This document shows, one piece after another, positions 1-5,283 of a stretch of 9,594 nucleotides of DNA. Under the pieces are notes generated by a model, which was not told the DNA's origin, did not search any database, and saw nothing but the letters and a program-made list of their open reading frames with translations. The DNA is from [Scytonema hofmanni] UTEX 2349 (GTDB lineage: Bacteria; Cyanobacteriota; Cyanobacteriia; Cyanobacteriales; Nostocaceae): NCBI RefSeq assembly GCF_000582685.1, contig NZ_KK073768.1:1057096-1066689 (forward strand). Direction: 5' to 3'. The stretch's first letter is position 1; the number at the start of each line of letters is the position of its first letter. The position numbers and the translations under genes were made by a program.

Positions 1-2
1 TG

Positions 3-47
3 AATCGCCGTCTTTACAATAATAAGTCCTTTGTAGAGACGGCGATT
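3..47. repeat. Hairpin repeat with 17-bp arms
   Basis: The arms at 3-19 and 31-47 are complementary over 17 positions with a single G-T type mismatch, around an 11-nt loop. The right arm overlaps a second possible stem, because AGAGACG at 35-41 can also pair with CGTCTCT at 53-59. The sequence resembles an interspersed intergenic repeat of Nostoc-type genomes (recollection, not searched). It lies downstream of the CobW-like gene, which reads leftwards, so it could be transcribed at that gene's 3' end, but no U-tract follows on the minus strand. Confidence 0.6.
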
Positions 48-81
48 TATCGCGTCTCTTGCCTTAACACGCCCGCGTATT

Positions 82-126
82 GGGAGATAAGGGGGATGAG
101 GGAGATAAGGGAGATAAGGGAGAAAA
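82..126. repeat. Purine-rich 9-mer tandem repeat (5 units)
   Basis: Five consecutive 9-mers close to GGGAGATAA start at 82, 91, 100, 109 and 118. Units 1, 3 and 4 are identical, and units 2 and 5 have substitutions. The plus strand is almost pure purine here. No gene covers it. It is a short tandem repeat of the type often found between cyanobacterial genes. Confidence 0.8.
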
Positions 127-181
127 AGGGAAAGCTTCTTTATCTTCCCCCACTTCCTACGGGAGCATTACCCACTTTGTT

Positions 182-1150
182 TTAAATTAGACAAGCACGG
201 AAATTTTCTTTGAGTTTGGCTTCGTCGAGATTGCGACCGATGAAGACAAGTTCGTTTTTGCGGGTTTCGTTTGGTTTCCAAGGGCGATCGCCTTTCCCAT
301 CAAATATCATATGCACTCCTTGGAACACAAAGCGATTATCTTCGCCGGCGATATTCAAAATACCTTTCATCCGGAAGATATCTGGTCCTTGGGTACGTAA
401 TAACTCGGACAACCAATTGTTTAATTTTTGTCCATCCACTCCGCCTTGTTCTACCAAAGCTACAGAATACACGCTTTCATCATGTACATGAGCATCTTCA
501 CCTAAGAAATTCGGGTCAATTTCCAAAGCGCGATCCAAATCAAAGGCTTTTACACCTAATAAAGCGTCCATTCCTAACTCAGAGTTCTGGGTACGGTGGA
601 TTTTGGCGATCGCATTCATTGAACGAATCCGCTTTTCTAATTCATCCAACTGTTCTGGTGCTACCAAATCAGTTTTATTCAACAAAATCACATCAGCAAA
701 GGCAATTTGCTCTTGTGCTTCGTCTGCATCCCAATGTTGCCAAATATGTTTGGCATCGACAACTGTCACCACTGCATCCAAAGACAGTTGATTTTGCATA
801 TCTTCATCAACAAAGAACGTTTGAATCACCGGTGCGGGGTCTGCTAATCCAGTAGTTTCAATTACTAAATGGTCAAATTTATCACGCCGCTTCATCAAGT
901 TGCCGATGATGCGAATTAAGTCACCGCGTACTGTACAACAGATACAGCCGTTATTCATTTCAAAAATTTCTTCATCTGCATCAATAATTAATTGATTATC
1001 AATGCCTACTTCCCCAAATTCATTGACGATGACAGCAACTTTCTTGCCGTGTTCGTAGGTGAGGATGTGATTGAGAAGTGTTGTTTTCCCTGCACCCAGG
1101 TAGCCCGTCAAAACGGTTACAGGCACTGTATTCGGTGTTTCCGTAAACAT
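182..1150 (-). CDS. CobW/COG0523-family GTPase, probable Zur-regulated zinc chaperone
   Basis: A 322-residue G3E-family P-loop GTPase. The Walker A motif GYLGAGKT is at residues 16-23, the family's GCICC metal-binding motif at 68-72, an ETTGLADP segment follows near residue 97, and the NKTD guanine-specificity motif comes later. The C-terminal half matches the CobW C-terminal domain. Such proteins use GTP to deliver metal (Zn, Co or Ni) to target proteins in the cytoplasm. The short HVHDE stretch is the only histidine-containing loop, so there is no long His-rich tail. A zinc role is inferred from the operator at 1177-1191, directly upstream. The gene follows the hydrolase gene on the same strand with 44 bp between them. 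The start at 1150 is supported by the family N-terminus (VTVLTGYLGAGKT soon after the start). The exact metal and client cannot be read from the sequence. Confidence 0.94.
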   Translation of the reverse strand: MFTETPNTVPVTVLTGYLGAGKTTLLNHILTYEHGKKVAVIVNEFGEVGIDNQLIIDADEEIFEMNNGCICCTVRGDLIRIIGNLMKRRDKFDHLVIETTGLADPAPVIQTFFVDEDMQNQLSLDAVVTVVDAKHIWQHWDADEAQEQIAFADVILLNKTDLVAPEQLDELEKRIRSMNAIAKIHRTQNSELGMDALLGVKAFDLDRALEIDPNFLGEDAHVHDESVYSVALVEQGGVDGQKLNNWLSELLRTQGPDIFRMKGILNIAGEDNRFVFQGVHMIFDGKGDRPWKPNETRKNELVFIGRNLDEAKLKENFRACLI

Positions 1151-1176
1151 TCTCTGAATGCCTTTTTCTTATTTAA

Positions 1177-1191
1177 TGATAATCATTATCT
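1177..1191 (-). promoter_or_regulatory. Zur/Fur-type operator upstream of the CobW-like gene
   Basis: GATAAT-C-ATTATC at 1178-1190 is a perfect 6-1-6 inverted repeat. Extended to 7-1-7 it matches TGATAATNATTATCA at 14 of 15 positions. This is the classical Fur-family 7-1-7 box and also the form described for Zur in Anabaena. Its left end is 26 nt upstream of the start codon at 1150, and it sits in the 44-bp gap after the hydrolase stop. The link to a COG0523 gene favours Zur (zinc-depletion induction) over the iron regulator Fur; that choice is inference. Confidence 0.85.
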
Positions 1192-1194
1192 TGC

Positions 1195-2100
1195 TCATGA
1201 TAGCGCCTTTAAGAAGGGTAAGACTTCTTGAAGAACTACTTCTGGATATTCTTCATGCAGTCCCAAAGATCCGGGAATAACTGCGCTTTTCACACCTGGT
1301 AAGGCAGCTAAAGCTTCCATATCTGCTTTTGATTTGGGGGGACTAGATTCGCCAATTATCACCATTAGGGGGACAGACAAGCGCTTTGCGATCGCGATAA
1401 AATCAGCTTGGCTGTGTACTGCGTCCAGGTTGCCGGTGACGAAAGCTGCGGGAGCAAATCTTGCTCCTGGCTGTTGAGTGTTACGCCACTTATGCTGAAT
1501 GAAGCTGGGTGTGAGTATAGCAGGATCGGCGTAAACGTGGCGCCGGTACATGAAACTTAAGAAAGATGGCGTAGTGTTGAGCTTGTAGAGAACTTGACCG
1601 AGAATAGGCGATCGCACTAATCCTCTGACTATACCCGCAATCTGCTGACTTGCCCCCATTGTCGGCAAAGGACCACGCCAAGTCGGGGCTAACAACACAA
1701 CAGCATAAACAACATCTGGCTGATTAACGGCTAATTGCAGCACATAACTGGCAGCATGTCCAGCCCCAATTACGGCAATTGGCGTATTAAAAACAGATTT
1801 CACAAAATTGTGCAGAAATTGGTGATACAATTCAGGTCGATAATCTACACTGGCGCGTGACGATTCTCCAAAACCAAGCCAATCTACAGCGACAACTTGA
1901 AAATGTGGAGATAAAAGCTTGGCAAGTTCGCCCATTTCCGATCGCATGGAAACAGTACTGAAAGCTGGAAGTAATAATATCGGCGAACCTGTACCTAAAG
2001 TTTCATAAACAACGCGCAATTGCTGGTTTTCCCAGTTCCAGAAATATTCTTGAACTACACCACCAATGCCGACAGGGGAAGATAATAAATCAGTAGACAT
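1195..2100 (-). CDS. Alpha/beta-hydrolase-fold protein lacking the usual nucleophile serine
   Basis: About 301 residues from the chosen start. The fold is visible as the LLLPAFSTVS oxyanion-loop region (residues 42-51), then VVAVDWLGFGESS (69-81), then the nucleophile-elbow strand AVIGAGHAASYVLQLA (109-124), and a C-terminal GLHEE with the expected histidine near 282. In the elbow the standard G-x-S-x-G reads G-A-G-H-A, placing glycine 114 where the catalytic serine should be. IGES near the acid position is a possible equivalent of the usual Asp. The protein may therefore be a non-hydrolytic or altered family member. The frame stays open to an ATG at 2133, but those 11 extra residues come from a CCCATTG-type repeat, so the ATG at 2100 (MSTDLLSSP) is preferred. 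No clear Shine-Dalgarno sequence is seen. It lies between sufE and the CobW-like gene on the same strand. The substrate is unknown. Confidence 0.83.
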   Translation of the reverse strand: MSTDLLSSPVGIGGVVQEYFWNWENQQLRVVYETLGTGSPILLLPAFSTVSMRSEMGELAKLLSPHFQVVAVDWLGFGESSRASVDYRPELYHQFLHNFVKSVFNTPIAVIGAGHAASYVLQLAVNQPDVVYAVVLLAPTWRGPLPTMGASQQIAGIVRGLVRSPILGQVLYKLNTTPSFLSFMYRRHVYADPAILTPSFIQHKWRNTQQPGARFAPAAFVTGNLDAVHSQADFIAIAKRLSVPLMVIIGESSPPKSKADMEALAALPGVKSAVIPGSLGLHEEYPEVVLQEVLPFLKALS

Positions 2101-2120
2101 CAGACTAAATTTTGGTAATT

Positions 2121-2220
2121 GGGCATGGGGCATTGGGCAATGGGCAATGAGAATTAAAGAAGGGATATTAGCTCATGCGTGAATAAATACGATTCTTTCC
2201 ATGCCCATTGCCCCATTCCC
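2121..2220. repeat. Pair of inverted heptanucleotide (STRR-like) repeats
   Basis: Degenerate units of the CCCATTG/CCCCATT type occur at 2121-2150 (GGGCATG, GGGCATT, GGGCAAT, GGGCAAT on the plus strand) and, in inverted orientation, at 2200-2220. The block separates the hydrolase and sufE genes and provides the spurious N-terminal extension of the hydrolase frame. The two blocks could pair imperfectly. Confidence 0.7.
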
Positions 2221-2660
2221 TAATTAGATATATTTAACTTACATTCCAGCGCTTTTTTTTGCATGGTTTTGAAAATGTTGTAAAACCCATTAGCGCGGGA
2301 AGGTGTCAGGCTAACATTTAAACCAGTTTCTTGGATAAAATCTGGAGTCAGTTGGACAATTTCCGTAGGTGTTAGTCCATTCAACCCTTCAGCCAAAAGT
2401 CCTACTAATCCTTTGGTTAACTGAGAATCAGAATCACCTTGAAAAACTACTTTATCAGCATCCAGGTTTGCTGTGATATAAACCTGAGAAACGCAACCAG
2501 GAACTTTGTTTTCTGGTATTTTATCAATTTCGGGAAACTCTTTGAGCTTCTGTCCGTACCAGATTAACTGTTCGTAACGTCGCTTTGGTTCAGAAGCGCG
2601 TTGAAAGCGTTGGACTATTTTAGCAAGAGCTGGTGGCAAGGAGTCTATAGTCGAGGACAT
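2220..2660 (-). CDS. sufE: SufE-family cysteine desulfurase activator
   Basis: The protein has 146 residues, close to the usual ~140 for SufE. The N-terminal helix region (PPALAKIVQRF) is followed by YEQLIWYGQKLKEFP, then the signature VPGCVSQVY with the persulfide-accepting cysteine at residue 56, and a typical C-terminal LTPSRANGFYNIFKTMQKKA. SufE accepts sulfur from the desulfurase SufS and passes it to the SUF iron-sulfur assembly machinery in the cytoplasm. Here it stands apart from any other suf gene. It is upstream of the hydrolase and CobW-like genes on the same strand, separated by the repeats at 2121-2220, so cotranscription is possible but unproven. The start at 2660 fits the family N-terminus, although no strong ribosome-binding site is visible. 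Confidence 0.95.
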   Translation of the reverse strand: MSSTIDSLPPALAKIVQRFQRASEPKRRYEQLIWYGQKLKEFPEIDKIPENKVPGCVSQVYITANLDADKVVFQGDSDSQLTKGLVGLLAEGLNGLTPTEIVQLTPDFIQETGLNVSLTPSRANGFYNIFKTMQKKALECKLNISN

Positions 2661-2732
2661 AACAAAGGCAAGAAATAATCGCTATCACCTTGAGTTTAGA
2701 TTATCCTTCGGGTCTTGGTTGCCGCTAAATAA

Positions 2733-2753
2733 GAATTCAGTACTTCTGAATTC
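2733..2753. repeat. Small perfect palindrome GAATTCAG-N5-CTGAATTC
   Basis: Perfect 8-bp arms surround a 5-nt TACTT loop. It lies 73 bp upstream of the sufE start. This EcoRI-site-rich motif looks like a fragment of a common cyanobacterial short repeat. No terminator U-tract follows. Confidence 0.6.
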
Positions 2754-2860
2754 AAAATTAAGAATATATTGAAGTATTTGTAATACTATACCAGTCCGAA
2801 TTAAATCCTTAGAAAATACGTAGCTTTAAACTTAAATATAAACGTAAAATTTTATTCAGC

Positions 2861-2972
2861 CCTGGCAATTACAAATCGTGGCTACACAGACAAAAACCCT
2901 TATCTTATGAGGGTTATTTTCTTAAGTCCACGTAGGTGGACTTGGTTTGTGTAGTAGCGAATTCTATTCGCC
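2861..2972. repeat. Palindromic interspersed repeat (~112 bp)
   Basis: The outer arms (GGC...GGCTACACAGAC at 2864-2891 and GTTTGTGTAGTAGCG...GCC at 2945-2972) are imperfect inverted repeats of each other. Inside are two smaller hairpins: AACCCT/AGGGTT at 2895-2900 and 2910-2915, followed by TTTT at 2917-2920, and a perfect AAGTCCAC/GTGGACTT stem at 2924-2931 and 2936-2943. I recognise the type from Nostoc-group intergenic spacers; copy number was not checked. It ends 5 bp before the MITE-like copy at 2978. With its neighbours it fills most of the 425-bp space 2661-3085, where no gene was found. Confidence 0.7.
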
Positions 2973-2977
2973 TCATT

Positions 2978-3090
2978 ACTAGTACAACACGGCGTAAATA
3001 AACAGACCATTCAAAATGGTGCAAAAGCCCGGAATGTCATTCTTTTGACTTTTGACTTTTGACTTTTGACTTCCGCGTAGCGGTACTAGT
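2978..3090 (+). mobile_element. MITE-like element, copy 1 (113 bp)
   Basis: Bounded by ACTAGTAC (2978-2985) and GTACTAGT (3083-3090), which are perfect terminal inverted repeats. It aligns with the reverse complement of 8888-9002: the first 35 positions match at 31, the last 24 at 22, and the middle differs. Four TTTTGAC heptamers fill 3043-3070, and the right tip carries a CCGC-GTA-GCGG hairpin at 3073-3083. It has no coding capacity, so it would need an outside transposase. Its right end supplies the last residue and the stop codon of the neighbouring minus-strand gene. No flanking target duplication is evident. Confidence 0.75.
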
Positions 3091-3478
3091 TATTTGCTCC
3101 TTTATGCAGTTTAAAAGTTTGAGCATCCCAAGCCCAAAGCTGATAATCTTTATCTTGGGGTCGTTGGTAAAAGATACGATATCCGTCATCAATGCTTGCA
3201 CGCTTGCAACCAAACAGTAACTTCATAATCATTTCTTCTGTCTCTCCAAATATTTCGCACTCGTAATATTTGACATTTGAAATGGTGCGGATTCCTTTAT
3301 ATGCTAGCTTTTCAGAGTAAAACTCAATATGTTGGTCTTTTTGCCAAACAAAATTAGCGGTTCCGTTGTGTTCTAAAACAAAGGTTCCGATGTTCGGTGC
3401 GAGGTAGACTATGTTGGGCGCTGGACTAGCGACTAAGTTATAGTCTACAATCGCCGTGCCAAAAGTTTTGATAAACAT
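3086..3478 (-). CDS. Hypothetical protein, 130 residues
   Basis: I do not recognise this family. The protein is soluble-looking, with no signal peptide or membrane segment, and rich in aromatic residues (YYECEIFGE, FVWQKDQHIEFY, YQLWAWDAQTFKL), suggesting a compact beta-rich fold. The final codon pair AAC-TAG lies inside the end of the mobile element at 2978-3090, so the original C-terminus may have been altered by its insertion. The ATG at 3478 lacks an obvious Shine-Dalgarno sequence. A hairpin at 3489-3512 lies directly upstream. It follows the small gene at 3543-3764 on the same strand with 64 bp between them. Confidence 0.6.
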   Translation of the reverse strand: MFIKTFGTAIVDYNLVASPAPNIVYLAPNIGTFVLEHNGTANFVWQKDQHIEFYSEKLAYKGIRTISNVKYYECEIFGETEEMIMKLLFGCKRASIDDGYRIFYQRPQDKDYQLWAWDAQTFKLHKGANN

Positions 3479-3488
3479 AAGAATTATT

Positions 3489-3512
3489 AAAATGAGTTTT
3501 CTGTCTCATTTT
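3489..3512 (-). terminator. Hairpin between two small minus-strand genes
   Basis: AAAATGAG (3489-3496) and CTCATTTT (3505-3512) form a perfect 8-bp stem with an 8-nt loop. Read on the minus strand the stem ends in TTTT followed by AATAATTC, so it could be a weak terminator for the gene at 3543-3764 or a 5'-leader structure of the gene starting at 3478. The stem is AT-rich. A 16-bp near-palindrome with one mismatched pair (GTACCCTTAAGAGTAC) lies nearby at 3537-3552 and spans the stop codon of the upstream gene. Confidence 0.35.
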
Positions 3513-3542
3513 GGGTAATTCGTAGATTTTTTGACAGTACCC

Positions 3543-3764
3543 TTAAGAGTACCTTTTTTGATTTCTGCAAGTCGCCAGAAGATTCATCAAGACATTGGCA
3601 GCCTCAGAACAATTGTACGGCGACCAGACTGGATACTCCTGGTTCGCAACAAAGAAGTTTGCATCTTCTTCTTTGAGCAGTTCTGTGGCAAGGAACTGCA
3701 TTAGCCGAAGCTTGTCAATTTTTGGAAGTTCCTGGATTTGTGACATGAGTTCAGCTAATGGCAT
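3543..3764 (-). CDS. Small hypothetical protein (antitoxin-like size and build)
   Basis: A 73-residue acidic/hydrophobic protein. An N-terminal helical half (LAELMSQIQELPKIDKLRLMQFLATELLKEED) is followed by YPVWSPYNCSEAANVLMNLLA. The WSPY-x(4)-AA-x-x-LM pattern recalls a small cyanobacterial family often found next to partner genes, but I cannot name a function. The start at 3764 is well supported: GAGGAG (plus-strand 3773-3778) lies 8 nt upstream. No partner gene is evident in the 311 bp upstream, and the downstream gene is an unrelated unknown. It might be an orphan antitoxin-like gene; confidence in that role is low. Confidence 0.62.
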   Translation of the reverse strand: MPLAELMSQIQELPKIDKLRLMQFLATELLKEEDANFFVANQEYPVWSPYNCSEAANVLMNLLATCRNQKRYS

Positions 3765-3778
3765 TTGAGAATCTCCTC

Positions 3779-3982
3779 GTCTGAGGGCTGGTGAAAGGAA
3801 GCGATCGCCCTCTCATTTTAGCCTGGCGATCGCATCCACGGTTGCAGCTTCAAGTGCAATCTGGCTTCTGGTTAGTACTAAAGAGAGAAAAGTGATGCTG
3901 GCTTTCCTGTTGTCAACCCAGCCTACGGCGATAGGCGATCGCCCTACTTTGACCTGTGCAATTGCACCCTCTGAAGCTATAT
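3779..3982. other. Spacer with a start-less open frame and HIP1 octamers
   Basis: No gene with a usable start was found here. Three HIP1-type GCGATCGC sites occur (about 3801, 3826 and 3937). On the minus strand one frame is open from 3992 down to a TGA at 3813-3815 (59 sense codons) with no ATG, and with no GTG or TTG until near its end. Its predicted peptide is plausible-looking (VGWVDNRKASITFLSLVLTRS) but matches nothing I recognise. It may be a gene remnant or chance. Confidence 0.3.
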
Positions 3983-4059
3983 GTATAACGGCTCAAATCA
4001 GCGGCGTCGAGTAGACTAGAACGTAGCGCGAAGTCGTCCGCTCCACTGCGTTGTTAGCT
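3983..4059 (-). repeat. Integron attC-like imperfect palindrome (77 bp)
   Basis: On the plus strand the site runs from GTATAAC (3983-3989) to GTTAGCT (4053-4059). The outer TAAC/GTTA boxes pair like attC R''/R' sites, with 6 of 7 matches each to RYYYAAC and GTTRRRY. The inner AGCGG-CG (4000-4006) pairs with CG-T-CCGCT (4035-4042), leaving one unpaired T, as in L''/L' boxes with an extrahelical base. The intervening ~28 nt corresponds to the variable terminal structure. The right end is 16 bp beyond the stop codon of the RelE-like toxin gene (4076), the position expected for a cassette attC. No integrase gene is in the window, so function is inferred from shape only. Confidence 0.5.
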
Positions 4060-4075
4060 GGCTTGTCGCAACGGG

Positions 4076-4333
4076 CTAGTTCAAAAAACTCTCATATTCA
4101 TCATGATCACCAATCCAAATCCAATAATAATCGTCGCCCTTTTTCAAAGCTAATGCTCGATACCCACCACTGACACGGGCAGACCAAAGGTTTTTACCAA
4201 CTTTTTTGAAATGCAACGAGGGATGAAGTGAATTTTGCTGCCAAAGTTGATAAGCTTTCCGCGCTTGCTCTTGCATCTCAGGTGACAACTCGGCATACGC
4301 TTTCCAAAAATCAGCCGTCGCAAAGGACTTCAT
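4076..4333 (-). CDS. RelE/ParE-superfamily toxin of a type II TA module
   Basis: An 85-residue basic protein. An N-terminal helical part (DFWKAYAELSPEMQEQARKAYQLWQQN) is followed by HPSLHFKKVG, then the strand-rich core LWSARVSGGYRALALKKGDDYYWIWIGDHDEYESFL. This order (helices, a 'hPsL.fk.l' linker, 'W..Rv..gYR', then 'wiG.HdeYe' at the C-terminus) is typical of RelE/ParE toxins, which mostly cleave ribosome-bound mRNA or poison gyrase. Which activity applies here cannot be told. The start ATG at 4333 lies inside the antitoxin gene (23-bp overlap), suggesting translational coupling. An attC-like palindrome follows the stop codon directly. Confidence 0.85.
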   Translation of the reverse strand: MKSFATADFWKAYAELSPEMQEQARKAYQLWQQNSLHPSLHFKKVGKNLWSARVSGGYRALALKKGDDYYWIWIGDHDEYESFLN

Positions 4334-4532
4334 CGAGATCCTTCACGTTGTTTGCTGCAATGTCCTCCTCTGCTTTAGCAATGAGACGATCTAATTTTCC
4401 TGATGCTAAGTCCACTTCGATTTTCCGATCCCACATCTCATCGAGATATTCTTGAAGCCATTTTGCCAGATTGCGAACTTCATCCTCTGATAATTGCTTG
4501 ATTGCTGATTCAACTTCTAGGCGAGTGTTCAT
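4311..4532 (-). CDS. Antitoxin paired with the RelE/ParE-like toxin
   Basis: 73 residues, acidic and mostly helical (VESAIKQLSEDEVRNLAKWLQEYLDEMWDRKIEVDLASGKLDRLIAKAEEDIAANNVKDLDEVL). This resembles the small antitoxin family found upstream of RelE-like toxins in cyanobacteria and proteobacteria. It should bind and neutralise the toxin; no clear DNA-binding motif is visible. The ATG at 4532 is chosen over an in-frame GTG at 4544 because GGAG ends 6 nt before the ATG, whereas the GTG overlaps that same GGAG. It overlaps the toxin gene by 23 bp and is transcribed divergently from psaK across a 187-bp spacer. Confidence 0.82.
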   Translation of the reverse strand: MNTRLEVESAIKQLSEDEVRNLAKWLQEYLDEMWDRKIEVDLASGKLDRLIAKAEEDIAANNVKDLDEVLCDG

Positions 4533-4612
4533 CGGGTACTCCACATACTAAAAGCAGACATATATGCCCACTAATTATAGCTTAAGAGCAAGACGATGGT
4601 TATATGAAGTTA

Positions 4613-4628
4613 TGACAAAATATGTAAA
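4613..4628 (-). promoter_or_regulatory. Possible HLR1-like (RpaB) motif upstream of psaK
   Basis: On the minus strand the sequence TTTACA-TATT-TTGTCA resembles the HLR1 direct repeat (TTTACA, 4 nt, TTTACA), with the second half degenerate. RpaB is known to control photosystem I genes through HLR1. The site is about 92-107 nt upstream of the psaK start codon. The match is partial and lies in AT-rich sequence, so it may be chance. Confidence 0.25.
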
Positions 4629-4719
4629 TTATTGATCTAAATTCCCCGCTTTCTATTGAATTTGTTTGCGAAAAACTCAGATTATATCTTTATTCCAGAA
4701 AAATTTTGGAGAAAATAAG

Positions 4720-4983
4720 TTGATTACATCCACCTTGCTTGCTACTTTTGCCACAACACCGTTGCAATGGAGTCCGACAGTTGGGATAATTATGATTCTC
4801 TGCAATGTGATTGCGATCGCTTTCGGGAAATCTAGCATTAGCTATCCCAGTTCTGAACCAGCTTTACCTTCAGATAAGTTTTTTGGTGGTTTTGGTTTAC
4901 CTGCCCTATTAGCAACTACTTCCTTTGGTCATCTTTTAGGTGTAGGGGTAATCTTAGGGCTACATAACCTCGGTAGACTCTAA
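4720..4983 (+). CDS. psaK: Photosystem I reaction center subunit PsaK
   Basis: An 87-residue thylakoid membrane subunit at the edge of photosystem I. The sequence is diagnostic: TTPLQWSPTVGIIMILCNVIAIAFGKSSI (first membrane helix), the charged lumenal/stromal loop YPSSEPALPSDKFFGGFGLP, then ALLATTSFGHLLGVGVILGLHNLG (second helix). The frame has no ATG. A TTG at 4720 is the best start: GGAG at 4708-4711 lies 8 nt upstream, and translation from there gives (M)ITSTLLATFATTPLQW, matching the usual PsaK N-terminus and length. A farther TTG at 4666 would add 18 residues foreign to the family and has no ribosome-binding site. The gene is monocistronic, with its own terminator at 5031-5062, and is divergent from the TA pair. 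Confidence 0.97.
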   Translation: MITSTLLATFATTPLQWSPTVGIIMILCNVIAIAFGKSSISYPSSEPALPSDKFFGGFGLPALLATTSFGHLLGVGVILGLHNLGRL

Positions 4984-5030
4984 ATTTTTGCTTAATTTTG
5001 TCGGAATTTGATTATTTTTAGTCAAAATAA

Positions 5031-5062
5031 GAGCCAGAAAAGTTACTCTCTGGCTCTTTTTT
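5031..5062 (+). terminator. Rho-independent terminator of psaK
   Basis: GAGCCAGA (5031-5038) and TCTGGCTC (5049-5056) form a perfect 8-bp stem around a 10-nt loop, followed directly by six T residues (5057-5062). It lies 47 bp after the psaK stop codon. Confidence 0.93.
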
Positions 5063-5120
5063 AAGTAATTATTCGTATTTATGCCGGATAATACATGGCT
5101 TTTTAGACTCGTGGAATAAT

Positions 5121-5275
5121 TTTGTAGTAAGGACTTCAGTCCTTGATTTGAGCGAGTACAGCGCTCACCCTTCTCTTCGAGACGCTGCGCGAACGGGTTC
5201 GCCAGTCGCTCATGGGGGAGACCCCCTTGGCGCTAGCCTCTCCTTTGGGAGAAGACCGCGCTGGCTCACTACGAA
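5121..5275. repeat. Structured interspersed repeat with multiple hairpins
   Basis: Between GTAGTAAGGACT (5124-5135) and CACTACGAA near 5275 lie AAGGACT-TC-AGTCCTT (5129-5144), a GAGCG/CGCTC stem near 5150-5165, GGGGG-AGA-CCCCC (5214-5226) and TCTCC-TTTG-GGAGA (5239-5252). GC content is far above that of the flanks. The edges look like the 'AAGGACTTCAGTCCTT...CTACGAA' repeat common in Nostoc genomes, with a second GC-rich repeat nested inside. It fills most of the 220 bp between the psaK terminator and the secreted-protein gene; no gene was found in it. Confidence 0.7.
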
Positions 5276-5283
5276 ACCTAATA

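Noticed and set aside
210..855. Open plus-strand frames opposite the CobW-like gene
   Set aside because: They are antisense to a strongly conserved GTPase, have no family features or ribosome-binding sites, and their composition is that of a reverse-complement shadow.
3043..3070. TTTTGAC x4 as an independent tandem repeat locus
   Set aside because: It lies wholly inside the MITE-like element and corresponds to the diverged heptamer-like region of the second copy, so it is described as part of that element.
3537..3552. Terminator from the GTACCCTTAAGAGTAC palindrome
   Set aside because: A T-run follows only on the plus strand, where no gene precedes it; the palindrome has a mismatch and overlaps a minus-strand stop codon, so it was mentioned only in passing.
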